From assembly GCA_018268375.1 (NCBI GenBank), contig JAFDWS010000002.1:1116001-1180000 (forward strand): a DNA stretch of 64,000 bases, in the 5' to 3' direction. The notes beneath the pieces are model-generated. The model did not search any database. It had not been told where the DNA came from and saw only the letters and a list, made by a program, of their open reading frames with translations. Below are positions 16,839-26,395 of this stretch, piece by piece. Source of the stretch: Armatimonadota bacterium (GTDB taxonomy: Bacteria > Armatimonadota > Fimbriimonadia > Fimbriimonadales > Fimbriimonadaceae). Position 1 is the first letter of the stretch. Each line of letters begins with the position of its first letter. The position numbers and the translations under genes are program-made.

Positions 16839-18112
16839 AAGCCATCTTGTTCGTCATCACTTCGTTGGTCTCCGCGAGTTCGCTCGCTTCGGATCCGGCC
16901 AATCTGAGCCAACTGTCTGCGGTGGCCCTAAAGGAGCATCCGCGGATCACCGCCGCGGTTGCCGATCGGGCTGCCGTCGATGCCAGGCGCAAGCTCTCTC
17001 TCGTGCCGTTCCAACCACGGCTCTCCCTGAACGGCTATGGCGCTATCGGCAACGGCTCGATGATTCTTCCGAGTTCCGTAGAGCCGTTCAACTACTCCCT
17101 CTTGCCCAAGGACTCAGCTGGTGTCGCAAACGCGACCTTCATGTGGCGTGTCTTCTCGTTCGGTCGTGACTCGGCCATGGCGGAGGCAGGCAGATCGGAT
17201 CTTCGGTCAGCCGACTTGAAGGTCGTCTCCCAAGAGCAGGATGTGTTGTTCGGACTGCGCACCGCCTTTGCCGAAGCGTCCTTCCAGGCGGGCAGGGCAA
17301 CGGCCTTCGAGTCCGCCTTGGCAAGCGCGCAAGAAGTCGAGCGGATCACCCAAGCCAGGTTCGACGCAGGGAAGGTTCCCGAGGCGTTTCTGCTCCGCGC
17401 CCGCGCGGACACCGCCAAAGCGTCCAAAGAACTTGCCATGGCTCGGGCCGACGCAATATATGCCAGCGTTGCAGTGTGGGAGGCGGCGGGTCTTGAGCAA
17501 GCGCCCGAAGGTGGGCTTGGCAGTTGGGACGTCGCCATGTCTGCACCGTCCGACCTAAGCGCTGCCGTCAAGCAGGCACACGACAGGAGGCCTGAGTACC
17601 TGGCACTGCTTGAAGACCGCAAAGCGTCAATAGCTAGGGCGAACGCCATAGCGCGTTCGCGGCTTCCCGACCTCAACCTCATGGCTATGGACGACCAAAC
17701 GGCGGCCAACCGAATGCGCGGAGAGAACGGGTTCAAAGCAGGACTTGTCCTTAGCTTCCCGGTCGGTGACGGCGGCGAACGAAGTGCTGCCGGCCAGCAA
17801 GCCAGAGCCATGACCGCCAGGCTCGACGCCGACCTCAAGGCCACGAGGAACCGGATCGCTGCCGAGGTCGGTGCGGCCTGGGCACAGTGGTCGGCGACCG
17901 GTGACGTCCACAAGGCTGCCGACGCTGAGCTGGCGGCGAGCACAGCGGCGTACGATGTAGGGCTGCTCCGTTACCAGGAAGGCAAGGCCGTTCTCGCCGA
18001 ACTGACGGACGCTAGGTCTCAACTGACTCTTGCCCGCCTGTCCGTCGCCGAAGCGGCGGCGTATGAAAGAAAGTCTTGGAGCAGACTCACCCGCTCCATG
18101 GGAGGGCCGTGA
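16835..18112 (+). CDS. TolC-family outer-membrane efflux channel (module 1)
   Basis: The ATG at 16835 overlaps the RND stop (ATGA) and is followed by a signal peptide (KAILFVITSLVSASSLA). The protein has 425 residues and the two-repeat TolC pattern of long Ala-rich helices with beta segments: LSAVALKEHPRITAAVADRA at the start of repeat 1 and AYDVGLLRYQEGKAVLAEL near the end of repeat 2. An apparent longer frame running back to 15800 lies inside the RND gene in another frame and is not real. It completes a three-part pump with the two genes upstream. Confidence 0.87.
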   Translation: MKAILFVITSLVSASSLASDPANLSQLSAVALKEHPRITAAVADRAAVDARRKLSLVPFQPRLSLNGYGAIGNGSMILPSSVEPFNYSLLPKDSAGVANATFMWRVFSFGRDSAMAEAGRSDLRSADLKVVSQEQDVLFGLRTAFAEASFQAGRATAFESALASAQEVERITQARFDAGKVPEAFLLRARADTAKASKELAMARADAIYASVAVWEAAGLEQAPEGGLGSWDVAMSAPSDLSAAVKQAHDRRPEYLALLEDRKASIARANAIARSRLPDLNLMAMDDQTAANRMRGENGFKAGLVLSFPVGDGGERSAAGQQARAMTARLDADLKATRNRIAAEVGAAWAQWSATGDVHKAADAELAASTAAYDVGLLRYQEGKAVLAELTDARSQLTLARLSVAEAAAYERKSWSRLTRSMGGP

Positions 18113-18177
18113 GTCAACGCCCTTCGACCCGTCACTCCGCGACTCCGGTCGCCACGACGAATCAACGCGACAACCCC

Positions 18178-18519
18178 ATGAAACCCACACTCACAATCCT
18201 CGCCGCCATTGCCCTTCTCGCAGGCGCGTCCGCACAGCAATCCAAGACCCCAAGCAAGGGAGTACAAAAGGCCACCATCGTCGTCGACAACGGGTTCAAG
18301 CCCGACACGATCAACGTCAAAGCCGGGCGACCCGTGCAGATCACGTTCGACACGAAGCACAAGGCCTGCATCTCCTCCGTCGTCTTCGCTGGAATGAACC
18401 TGAAGAAGCCGCTGACCGACGGCAAGAAGACCGTCGTCACCTTCACCCCGAAGAAAGCCGGAACCTACGCCTTCGCCTGTCCGATGAAGATGATGAAAGG
18501 GAAGGTCGTGGCCAAGTAG
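18178..18519 (+). CDS. Periplasmic cupredoxin-like protein
   Basis: A 113-residue protein with a signal peptide ending near SAQQ (about residue 20). The mature cupredoxin_1-type domain has a Cys in KACISSVVF (C64) and a C-terminal loop CPMKMMKG (C101, M103, M105, M106), typical of copper-binding cupredoxins of the EfeO-N/plastocyanin-like class. It follows TolC by 65 bases on the same strand, so is probably the last gene of the module. It ends 21 bases from the convergent FTR1 gene, which makes a link with copper-dependent iron handling possible. Confidence 0.8.
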   Translation: MKPTLTILAAIALLAGASAQQSKTPSKGVQKATIVVDNGFKPDTINVKAGRPVQITFDTKHKACISSVVFAGMNLKKPLTDGKKTVVTFTPKKAGTYAFACPMKMMKGKVVAK

Positions 18520-18540
18520 CGCCGCTGGGCTTCCCGTCCT

Positions 18541-19515
18541 TCACGCGGGGCAAGGCTGCTTTCTCGCACTCAGTCGGATGTAAGCGTACGATCCGGCGAC
18601 AAGCGCGAGAGCCAATCCCTGTGCTGCAAGGCCTTCCGCTGTCGGGAACGTGGCTAGCCAAGTGCCGATCCAGTCCGGGATGCGGAGACTGAGATGGTGC
18701 GTTGGGAGCCAGCCTGCCAGCTGCATCTCCTGGGCGCTTTCGCCGACCATGACGAAGAGTACGACCGCGAGCATCACGCCTGTAAGCACAAGCATCTTCT
18801 TGTAGGGCAACCGCTGGTGTGCCAAGAAGGTCAGGCCTGCCACGATCAGCGTCAGAACGAACCCGATCCCTGCTCCGGTCAGGACGATGCCACTACCGGC
18901 CTTAAGTCGCAGGTCTTGGAGGAAGAGGACAATCTCAAAACCCTCTCGGTAAATGGCGGTGAAACCAAGGAGGGCAAACCCGATGAACGCCTTGCCTGCC
19001 GTGGTCGAGACCGCTTCGATTGCCTTGCGCCGCTTACAGTGGTGACAGATCCAACCTGTCCAGTAGACCTTGTGGAAGAACCAGTTCATGATGACGAGCA
19101 GGACAACGATGGCAAGCAGTCCTGTGCCTGCCTGTACTGCCAGGGCAGGCGCGTTGACGGTGGAGATGACGGCGATGACGATGAACCAGGTCGCGACCGT
19201 CGCCAACAAGGCTGCTGCGGCTCCGGCGAGCACGGCCCTCCACTGCTCCTTCTTGTTCCGCACGATGCCCGCCGTCACGGCTGCCAGGACGAGAACCGCC
19301 TCCAATCCTTCCCGAAGGACGAGCACGGCGGAACTCATTGAGACGGTCGCGGCGCTCAGACGTCCGCGTGTCGGATCGGGCGCACCGGCCAACGCCAACG
19401 CCTGCCAGACCAAGACGGCGAGAACGGCCAGCGCGCCCAGGAGCGCTGCCCACTTCACCACCGCTGGCTTGTAGAACCTAGAGCGGTGATGGGACGGGGC
19501 CGCACTAACAGACAT
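18541..19515 (-). CDS. FTR1/EfeU-family iron permease
   Basis: A 324-residue membrane protein with about seven segments and both diagnostic iron-binding motifs, REGLE (68-72) and REGFE (190-194). The family moves iron across the membrane, usually with an oxidase partner (Fet3) or EfeO/EfeB. The ATG at 19515 is used; the longer frame upstream looks non-coding. Odd: between segments there is a WICHHCKRRK stretch with a CHHC motif (157-160) that I do not recall from EfeU. No EfeO or EfeB is next door, but a cupredoxin gene converges on it and a multicopper oxidase lies 10 kb away. Confidence 0.87.
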   Translation of the reverse strand: MSVSAAPSHHRSRFYKPAVVKWAALLGALAVLAVLVWQALALAGAPDPTRGRLSAATVSMSSAVLVLREGLEAVLVLAAVTAGIVRNKKEQWRAVLAGAAAALLATVATWFIVIAVISTVNAPALAVQAGTGLLAIVVLLVIMNWFFHKVYWTGWICHHCKRRKAIEAVSTTAGKAFIGFALLGFTAIYREGFEIVLFLQDLRLKAGSGIVLTGAGIGFVLTLIVAGLTFLAHQRLPYKKMLVLTGVMLAVVLFVMVGESAQEMQLAGWLPTHHLSLRIPDWIGTWLATFPTAEGLAAQGLALALVAGSYAYIRLSARKQPCPA

Positions 19516-19629
19516 GAGCCACCGTGTCGTGACGCGATGTGCAGCACGAATGCTCCAGCTGAGAGCATCCTTCGTCCATCGTGCACATCCAGAGTGCCAG
19601 CAGGACAAAGCGCGACAGACGCCAAGCGG

Positions 19630-19989
19630 TCATTGCTCGTACCTCGTGCACCGGCAGATGCGGCCACCGATCCGGCCAACGATGCGTTCGGCTGCGCGGA
19701 ACATCTGTTCCACGTCACCGTCAGCCAGGGAGTAGTAAGTCGTCCTGCCTTCGGGCCGGGCAACGACGAGGCCGCAGTCACGGAGGCACGCCAGGTGGCC
19801 AGAGGTATTCGGCTGAGACTGACCCGTGGCTTCCCCGATCTCCCGGACGTTTCGCTCGCCTGATCGGAGCAAATCCAGGATCGCTAGGCGTGTGCCGTCG
19901 CCAAATCCCCTGAAAAGCTTGGCCATCTCGGGAACCGGGCTAATTTGACGCGTGAGCGGGCAGTCCTCGATCAGGCAAGCACTATTCAT
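19630..19989 (-). CDS. ArsR-family metal repressor, CmtR-like
   Basis: A 119-residue winged-helix repressor (FGDGTRLAILDLLRSGERNVREIG, then GQSQPNTSGHLACLRDCGLVV and a YYSLAD wing). Two Cys in the recognition-helix region (C68, C72 in LACLRDCG) plus a C-terminal CRC (C112, C114) match the cadmium/lead site pattern of CmtR rather than the ELCVC site of arsenic sensors. The ATG at 19989 is used; the frame extends upstream through an unrelated stretch. A perfect palindrome overlaps the start codon. It is divergent from the Czc-type operon, which it most likely represses. Confidence 0.88.
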   Translation of the reverse strand: MNSACLIEDCPLTRQISPVPEMAKLFRGFGDGTRLAILDLLRSGERNVREIGEATGQSQPNTSGHLACLRDCGLVVARPEGRTTYYSLADGDVEQMFRAAERIVGRIGGRICRCTRYEQ

Positions 19990-20004
19990 AACTATGCAGT
20001 TATG
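19987..20004. promoter_or_regulatory. Probable ArsR/CmtR operator
   Basis: CATAACT-ATGC-AGTTATG is a perfect 7-bp inverted repeat with a 4-base centre, and its left arm contains the start codon of the ArsR-type gene. It lies in the divergent region in front of the Czc-type operon. ArsR-family repressors bind such short AT-rich palindromes, so autoregulation and control of the divergent operon are likely. Confidence 0.7.
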
Positions 20005-20107
20005 ATACCAGCGGCCCGAGGGACGACCTGTGCCGTCCCAACGCCGAAAAGGCGGAGCATCTAAAGGGCTGAGACCGCGGTAGCACCGGGTGTCATACTT
20101 TGATCCG

Positions 20108-20512
20108 ATGAGGCTGGGTCGAGCCCTTTTCCTCATATCGGTGTTCCTCTTCGGACAGGTGCATGCTTGCCCGCCGAACTGGGTATCGCGGGACGGTGCG
20201 GACTGCACAAAGTGTGCGCTTCAGACCGCTCAGGCGGCGGAGCTGGGCTCGAAGGACTCGGAAGCCAAGCTCACTGCGGACTCTAAGGACTGCAGGCCCT
20301 GTTGCACCGTGAAAGGCTGTGCCCAGCACGGGGGATCGAAACCAGCTCCGGCCCCTCACCAGCCAGTTTGCATCGCGATCTTGCCTTGCGCGCACCCGAC
20401 GGTCGTGATTCCGGCAGCGCCGGTGTCGGCTTCCAACTACAGCGAGCTCGTCGCTTGCCTTTCGAACGGCCCTCCCGGGAAGAAGTCTTCCCGCGCTCCT
20501 CCGACCAACTGA
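20108..20512 (+). CDS. Small secreted Cys-rich protein, head of Czc-type module
   Basis: A 134-residue protein from the ATG at 20108. The signal peptide is RLGRALFLISVFLFGQVHA. The mature part is Cys-rich (ACPPNWVSRDGADCTKCA, DCRPCCTVKGCAQHGG, CIAILPC) and ends with GPPGKKSSRAPPTN. The GPP..RAPP ending is shared with the proteins at 27882 and 38477. It is 41 bases upstream of the TolC gene, so heads that operon. A periplasmic metal-binding role is inference from Cys content and position. Confidence 0.6.
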   Translation: MRLGRALFLISVFLFGQVHACPPNWVSRDGADCTKCALQTAQAAELGSKDSEAKLTADSKDCRPCCTVKGCAQHGGSKPAPAPHQPVCIAILPCAHPTVVIPAAPVSASNYSELVACLSNGPPGKKSSRAPPTN

Positions 20513-20553
20513 GTTCGTCGTCTGTCGCACACCCGCGACCATGACCGAGCCAG

Positions 20554-21768
20554 TTGGAGCCCCGTTTGAAGACATCAGCCTTTTTCGTCACATTCCTCAT
20601 TCCCCATATCGCACACTCACAGCAACCGTTGAGCCTCGACGAGGCTCTCCGCCACGCCCGCACGAACCGACCGAGCATCGCCGCCGCACAACAGCGCGTG
20701 GTGAGCGCAGACCTTTCCCGTCGAGCACTCGGGGCGTTTCCGGCCACCAGGCTCTTCGTGGGCTATACCGACCCCTTCGGCGTGGGTGGCAGCGACGACG
20801 ACCTCGTGCTGGCCCAGCCGCTGGACGTGTTCGGGCGCACGAGCGCGGCACGAGCGACTGGCGACGCGCTTGTCTTGAGGTCACGCGCCGAACTGCGGTC
20901 GACACTCAGTGCCCTGCAGTTCGACGTTGTGACCCAGTACGCGGACGCCGCAACGGCGAAGGCGCTCGCTGAAAGCGCGACTCAGTCGCAGGACATCGCG
21001 CAAAAGCTTTACGACGCGATCAAGTCCTTGGTGGACGAAGGAAAACTGTCCGGCGTCCAACTGACCCGGGTCGGAATCGAGTTGGAACGGGCAAAGCTCG
21101 CCGCCAGTCAGAAAAATGCTGAACTCCGAGCGAGCCTGAAGCGGCTCGCTGGTTTGGTCAACTTGCCGGGCGAGCAAGTCTCCATCGCCGACTTTCCTCA
21201 ATTCAACGTACAGCGAGTCGGGGAGGGGGCCGCGCTAGACCGTCCCGATCTTCAGCTTCTGGCGGCTGACGTGAAGTCGGCAGAGGCAGAAGCTCGTGTG
21301 GCCAGCCTCGGCCAGATGCCCGAGTTGGAGATCCAGGGCAGGCGGACGCCATGGCAAGAGTCGGAGCCTCGTTTGGGCTTGCGCCTCCAACTGTCCATCC
21401 CACTCATGGACTTTGGCAAGACGCGGTCGGAGACCCGCGCCGCACGCTTAGTCGCGGATTCGGCTAGGAAAGCCCTTGAGGACGCAAAGCGCGTCGCGAC
21501 CGGCGAAATTAAGGCGGCGCTGATCGAAATGGAGGCTGCCAGCGAAGGCGTCCAGCGTTTCGAGGCGATCGACAAGCAGACGCACGACCTAGTCGAGCGG
21601 TCGCGGATCGGGTTCACGGAAAAGGCTGTAACGCTCGTTGAACTTCTCGAAGCCACTCGGGCCCTTCGGGAAGTCGAAGAGGGCAAAGCCGAAGCGAGTT
21701 CGCGGCTCGTCAAGGCGCAAGCGGAATACCTCCGTGCGACCGGTCAGCTCTTGGAGGCGGCGAAGTGA
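20554..21768 (+). CDS. TolC-family outer-membrane channel (CzcC/CusC-like)
   Basis: A 404-residue outer-membrane efflux protein with an N-terminal signal (TSAFFVTFLIPHIAHSQ). The first repeat begins PLSLDEALRHARTNRPSIAAAQQ; the second contains LGLRLQLSIPLMDFGKTRSETRAA and ends LVELLEATRALREVEEGKAEASSRLVKAQAEYLRATG, which is typical of the family. The start is a TTG at 20554, with a TTG five codons further on also possible. Its stop overlaps the adaptor start by four bases (GTGA). Confidence 0.87.
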   Translation: MEPRLKTSAFFVTFLIPHIAHSQQPLSLDEALRHARTNRPSIAAAQQRVVSADLSRRALGAFPATRLFVGYTDPFGVGGSDDDLVLAQPLDVFGRTSAARATGDALVLRSRAELRSTLSALQFDVVTQYADAATAKALAESATQSQDIAQKLYDAIKSLVDEGKLSGVQLTRVGIELERAKLAASQKNAELRASLKRLAGLVNLPGEQVSIADFPQFNVQRVGEGAALDRPDLQLLAADVKSAEAEARVASLGQMPELEIQGRRTPWQESEPRLGLRLQLSIPLMDFGKTRSETRAARLVADSARKALEDAKRVATGEIKAALIEMEAASEGVQRFEAIDKQTHDLVERSRIGFTEKAVTLVELLEATRALREVEEGKAEASSRLVKAQAEYLRATGQLLEAAK

Positions 21769-23297
21769 AGCGGATTTGTTGGCTTCCGATCCTTGTCCTT
21801 CTCGCCGGATGCGGCGCGAAAGAGTCCGCAACGGCTGAGCCTGAAGCTCCCAAAGAGGAGCAGGCGCACAAGGATGTCGTGCTCTCGGCAGATGCCGCGA
21901 AGATCGCTGGCATCGTAGTCGAGCCTGTCCGCGAGGTGTCGCTTCAAGCGGAGCTCAAAGTCCCGGGCGTTGTGACGCACACCGCCCAAGGTCGCGGCGT
22001 GGTGACGCCTCCGGTCGAGGGCAAAGTCCTCAAGCTGTACGCAACGGTCGGCGACACCGTCGGCCAGGGACAACCATTGGCACTGATCGAGTCCGCAGGA
22101 CTAGCGGAGGCAGTGTCCGGAGTCACCGGAGCCCAAACATTGCGCCAGTCAGCAGAAGCCGACTTGCGGAAAGCCGCGTCAGAGCTTCAGCTAACGAGGG
22201 CAAAACTGAGTGCGGCCCAAGGCGTGCTCGCTCGGCAGAAGGAACTCGCGAAAGCAGGCGCATTCAGCCAACCTTCGGTGCAACAGGCGGAACGCGAGCG
22301 CAACGAAGCCCAGTCGGAGTTCGACAGCGCCGGGAAGGAAGAGACCGTCCACCGGGCGCAACTCGAACGGGCGGAGCGGCTCTACAAGCTGGAGCTCATT
22401 TCTCGCACGGAGCTTGAGCAAGCAAGGCTTGAAGTCGAGCAGGACGCGATCAAGCAGGACAAGGCGAAGAAGCAGATCGACCTCGCGGAGAAAGTCCTCG
22501 AGCGGGAGAAACAGATCGCGGCGAAGGGCATCCTCAATGCCCGCGAAGTCCAAGCCGCTGAAGCAGAAGTCAGAGCGGCCGGTCTCGAAGTCGATCGGGG
22601 CAAGATCGGGGTCGAGGCTGCAAAGTCTGCGGTCGTAAGTGCATCGCGGGGCGTTCAGAACGCCAAATCGCACTACGCCGCCCTTGGTGGCCGTGGCAAC
22701 TCAGTGTCGGGAAGCACCCTGACATTGTCCTCTCCTCTGGCGGGCGTCGTCGCGACTCGCAAAGTGAACGTCGGCCAGGCGCTAGAACGCACGACGGAGC
22801 TCTTCGAGATCGACAATCTGCAGAGCGTGTGGGTCACGGCCCAGGTTCCTGAGCGGCAGATCGCCCAGGTGCGCAAGGGTGCGACGGTGACGCTCACGAC
22901 GACTGCTTTCAAAGGCCGTGTTTTCAGTGGCGTCGTCCAGGTGGTCGGAAGCCGCCTAGATCCTCACAGCCGAACGATGCCCGTTCAGTGCCTTGTCCAC
23001 AACGCGGGTGGGGCCCTCAGACCCGACATGTTCGCCCAGGTGAACCTCGGAGTCGGCAACGCGAGCCAAGCGCTCGTGGTCGCCAAGGACGCTGTGGTCA
23101 CCGAAGGCGACACCTCGTTCGTCTACGTCGCAGAGAGCGAAGGCAAGTACGAGAAGCGGAACGTGCAGACCGGTCGGACACAAGGCGGCTTGGTCGAAAT
23201 CCTCGGCGGGCTGAAGGTCGGCGAACGGGTCGTTGCGAAGGGCGCGTTCGTCGTCCAGAGCCAGGCCAAGAAGGACGAGCTCAAGGGTGAAGAGTGA
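21765..23297 (+). CDS. RND periplasmic adaptor lipoprotein (CzcB/CusB-like)
   Basis: A 510-residue membrane fusion protein. The N-terminus KRICWLPILVLLAGCGA carries a lipobox (LAGC), so it is a lipoprotein, unlike the module 1 adaptor. It has a barrel-sandwich half near 60-100 (VVTPPVEGKVLKLYATVGDTVGQGQPLA), a long coiled coil at about 120-300, a returning half (LSSPLAGVVATRKVNVGQALE), a beta-barrel and a C-terminal membrane-proximal domain. There is no heavy-metal-binding domain. It starts at a GTG overlapping the TolC stop and its own stop overlaps the pump start (TGATG). Confidence 0.88.
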   Translation: MKRICWLPILVLLAGCGAKESATAEPEAPKEEQAHKDVVLSADAAKIAGIVVEPVREVSLQAELKVPGVVTHTAQGRGVVTPPVEGKVLKLYATVGDTVGQGQPLALIESAGLAEAVSGVTGAQTLRQSAEADLRKAASELQLTRAKLSAAQGVLARQKELAKAGAFSQPSVQQAERERNEAQSEFDSAGKEETVHRAQLERAERLYKLELISRTELEQARLEVEQDAIKQDKAKKQIDLAEKVLEREKQIAAKGILNAREVQAAEAEVRAAGLEVDRGKIGVEAAKSAVVSASRGVQNAKSHYAALGGRGNSVSGSTLTLSSPLAGVVATRKVNVGQALERTTELFEIDNLQSVWVTAQVPERQIAQVRKGATVTLTTTAFKGRVFSGVVQVVGSRLDPHSRTMPVQCLVHNAGGALRPDMFAQVNLGVGNASQALVVAKDAVVTEGDTSFVYVAESEGKYEKRNVQTGRTQGGLVEILGGLKVGERVVAKGAFVVQSQAKKDELKGEE

Positions 23298-26200
23298 TGC
23301 TCGACAAGTTACTCCGTTTCAGCCTTGCCCAACGGCTCCTCGTCGTCGCGGTCACAGTGATGCTGGGAGCTTGGGGCGTCCAAGCTTGGCAGTCGCTGAA
23401 CCTTGACGCGGTTCCTGACATCACGACGAACCAAGTTCAGATCAACACCGAGACGGGAGGGCTCGGGCCAGAAGAGGTCGAACGGCTCGTGACGTTCCCG
23501 ATCGAGACCGCGATGGCCGGGCTCCCCGGCGTCGAAGGCACGCGTTCTTTGAGTCAATACGGCCTCTCTCAGGTCACCGTCACGTTCCATGACGACGTCG
23601 ACACGTTCTTCGCCCGGCAGCTCGTCAACGAACGGCTGGGCCGGGTGCGCGAGGAGATTCCGAAGACGGTCGAATCGCCGCAAATGGGGCCGGTCTCCAC
23701 AGGGCTCGGCGACATCTACATGTTCGCCATCGAGAGCGAGAAGCGCAAACCGACCGACCTGCGGGCGATCATGGATTGGCAGATCGCTCCCCAGCTCCGC
23801 TCCGTCAAAGGCGTCGCCGAGATCAATGTCGCTGACGGCAGCGTGAAGCAGTACCAAGTCGTCGTCGACCCGTATCGGCTCGCTGCTCACGGCCTTGGGA
23901 TCGGTGACCTCGTCGAGGCTCTGGAAAAGAACAACCAGAACGCAGGCGGCGGCGTGATGGATCAAAAGGGCGAGCGCATCCTCATCCGCAGCGTCGGCAT
24001 GGCGAGCAGCGAGGACGACATCAGTCGCATTGTGGTCGCCACCGACGAGGGGACGCCCGTGCTGGTGCGTGACCTCGCCGAAGTCCAAACCGGGGTGCCC
24101 GTCCTGACAGGCCTCAGCACCAAAGACGGCAAGGAAGCGATCGTCGCGATCGCGATGATGCTAAAAGGGGCAAATGGGCGGAACGTCGCCGAGGCAGTGG
24201 ACGCCAAGCTCAAAGAAGTCGGATCCCAGCTTCCCAAGGACGTGAAGCTCACGACGGTCTACGACCGGTCGATCGTGGTGAACGAGACCGTCCACACCGT
24301 CTTCAAGAACTTGATCGAAGGGGCGCTCTTGACCGCCGCCGTCCTTTTGCTCTTCCTAGGCAACTGGCGAGCGGCACTCATCGTCTGCGTGCTCATCCCG
24401 CTCTCAATGCTGATGGCGACCATCGGCATGACCCGCTTCGGGATCTCAGGAAACCTCATGAGCCTCGGCGCGATCGACTTTGGCCTGATCGTCGATGGTG
24501 CCGTCTTCATGATGGAGAACATCGTCCGGCGCGTGGCGGAAGCTCGGGAGCACGAGGGCAGGACATTGTCACGAGAGCACTTGAGGCAAGTCGTTTCGGA
24601 GGCTTCTCGCGAAGTCTCCCGTCCTGTCCTCTCCGCGATCACGATCATCACCGTCGTCTACCTCCCGATCATCTCGCTGGAAGGCACAGAAGGCAAGATG
24701 TTCAAGCCGATGGCGTTCACGGTCGTGTTCTGCCTGATATCCGCGCTTGCTCTGACGCTCACCTTCATTCCCGCCGCCGCCTCGATGTGGCTCTCAAGGG
24801 ACACGGTCGAGAAGCGCAACCTGGTCATGGAGTTCGCGCGAAGGCTGTACGCCCCTTCGCTCGGCTTCGCGCTCAAGCACCGCTCGCTAATGATCGGCGC
24901 TGCGGGGGCCTTCGTCCTTGGAAGCGTCTGGCTGTTCACGAACCTCGGCTCGGAGTTCATCCCGACGCTCGACGAAGGCGACCTGGTCGTCCAGCCGATC
25001 CGGATGCGCACGGTCAACGCGGAGGAAACCGTCCGTCTCGTCACGGCTGCCGAGCGGAAAGTCCGAGAAATCCCAGAGGTGGTCACCATGTTCTCGCGAA
25101 GCGGGACGCCAGAGGTGGCGAGCGACCCCATGCCGCTCAGCCTGACCGATTCTTTCGTCATGCTCAAAAAGCGTGAAGAGTGGAGACCAGGTTTGTCCAA
25201 GGAGAAACTTGTCGAGGAGATCCGCGGCAAGTTGGAAGAAGTGCCGGGCCAAGGCTACAACTTCTCCCAGCCTATCGAGATGCGCTTCTCAGAGCTTGTC
25301 TCCGGCGTCAAGGCGGACATTGGGATCAAGGTATTCGGTGAAGACTTGAACATATTGAAGGACAAAGCCGACGAAATCGCCGCCGCCGTCCGTGGCATCA
25401 AAGGTGCGGCGGACGTCGAGGTCGAACAGGTCGACGCGATACCTGTGCTCCAGATCGACATCGACCGCGAGGCCATCGCCCGCTACGGTGTCAGCGTGGC
25501 CGATGTCCAACAGCTTGTCAGCGCCGCCCTTGGCGGTGAGCAGGTAGGTCAAATCATCGAGGGCGACAAGCGGTTCGGCCTGGCCGTGCGACTGCCCGAC
25601 GACGTCAGGAACGACGTCGAGGCGATATCGGCCCTGCCCGTGAAGACGACGAGCGGAGAGAGCGTGCCGCTGTCGGCCCTTGCCCACATCGACTACAGTC
25701 CCGCACCTGCACAGATTAGCCGTGAGATGGGCAAGCGCCGCGTCGTCGTCCAGCTCAATGTCCGCGACACCGACATGGGTTCGTTCGTCCAGGCGGCACA
25801 GGCCGCGATCAAGGACAAGGTGAAGATGCCGGAGGGTTACTACGTCACGTGGGGCGGACAGTTCGAAAACCTGCAACGCGCCTCGGCCAAACTCGCGGTG
25901 GTAGTTCCTGTCGCGCTCGCGCTGATCTTCGCGTTGCTCTTCATGACGTTCGGATCGGTCAAGCAAGCCGTCCTTATCTTCACGGGCGTCCCGCTTGCGG
26001 TGACGGGAGGGATCGTCGGGCTTTGGCTCCGAGGGATGCCTTTCAGCATCTCGGCTGGAGTGGGTTTCATTGCCCTTTCCGGCGTGGCCGTGTTGAATGG
26101 AGTCGTGATGGTCTCTGCTGTCAACAAACTGAGGCAGGAAGGCGCGCGAAACGTCGCGGAAGCCGTAAGGCAAGGGGCGCTCGAGCGACTGCGCCCGGTC

Positions 26201-26395
26201 TTGATGACGGCGTTAGTCGCTGCCCTCGGGTTCATACCTATGGCGGTGAATACTGGGCTCGGGTCTGAAGTCCAGCGTCCGCTGGCGACGGTCGTCATCG
26301 GGGGCATCGCGTCCGCGACGCTCCTGACGCTCTTCGTCCTGCCTGCGCTCTACACCTGGTTCGAGAAAGACAAACCCCGGGAGGTCGAGGTCTGA
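23297..26395 (+). CDS. czcA: Heavy-metal RND pump of the CzcA type
   Basis: About 1032 residues from the ATG at 23297, which overlaps the adaptor stop. It has the heavy-metal RND signatures PDITTNQVQINTETGGLGPEEVE near the start and GQIIEGDKRF in the second loop. TM4 reads GAIDFGLIVDGAVFMMEN with D394, D400 and E407, the acidic triad of CzcA-like pumps for Zn, Co and Cd. CusA-type Cu/Ag pumps have Ala in place of the first Asp. Substrates are therefore likely divalent cations. The neighbouring CmtR-like repressor and CDF exporter agree with this. Confidence 0.9.
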   Translation: MLDKLLRFSLAQRLLVVAVTVMLGAWGVQAWQSLNLDAVPDITTNQVQINTETGGLGPEEVERLVTFPIETAMAGLPGVEGTRSLSQYGLSQVTVTFHDDVDTFFARQLVNERLGRVREEIPKTVESPQMGPVSTGLGDIYMFAIESEKRKPTDLRAIMDWQIAPQLRSVKGVAEINVADGSVKQYQVVVDPYRLAAHGLGIGDLVEALEKNNQNAGGGVMDQKGERILIRSVGMASSEDDISRIVVATDEGTPVLVRDLAEVQTGVPVLTGLSTKDGKEAIVAIAMMLKGANGRNVAEAVDAKLKEVGSQLPKDVKLTTVYDRSIVVNETVHTVFKNLIEGALLTAAVLLLFLGNWRAALIVCVLIPLSMLMATIGMTRFGISGNLMSLGAIDFGLIVDGAVFMMENIVRRVAEAREHEGRTLSREHLRQVVSEASREVSRPVLSAITIITVVYLPIISLEGTEGKMFKPMAFTVVFCLISALALTLTFIPAAASMWLSRDTVEKRNLVMEFARRLYAPSLGFALKHRSLMIGAAGAFVLGSVWLFTNLGSEFIPTLDEGDLVVQPIRMRTVNAEETVRLVTAAERKVREIPEVVTMFSRSGTPEVASDPMPLSLTDSFVMLKKREEWRPGLSKEKLVEEIRGKLEEVPGQGYNFSQPIEMRFSELVSGVKADIGIKVFGEDLNILKDKADEIAAAVRGIKGAADVEVEQVDAIPVLQIDIDREAIARYGVSVADVQQLVSAALGGEQVGQIIEGDKRFGLAVRLPDDVRNDVEAISALPVKTTSGESVPLSALAHIDYSPAPAQISREMGKRRVVVQLNVRDTDMGSFVQAAQAAIKDKVKMPEGYYVTWGGQFENLQRASAKLAVVVPVALALIFALLFMTFGSVKQAVLIFTGVPLAVTGGIVGLWLRGMPFSISAGVGFIALSGVAVLNGVVMVSAVNKLRQEGARNVAEAVRQGALERLRPVLMTALVAALGFIPMAVNTGLGSEVQRPLATVVIGGIASATLLTLFVLPALYTWFEKDKPREVEV

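Noticed and set aside
19515..19629. Upstream extension of the FTR1 frame as a possible small Cys/His peptide
   Set aside because: It has no ribosome site or hydrophobic pattern and FTR1 starts well at 19515.
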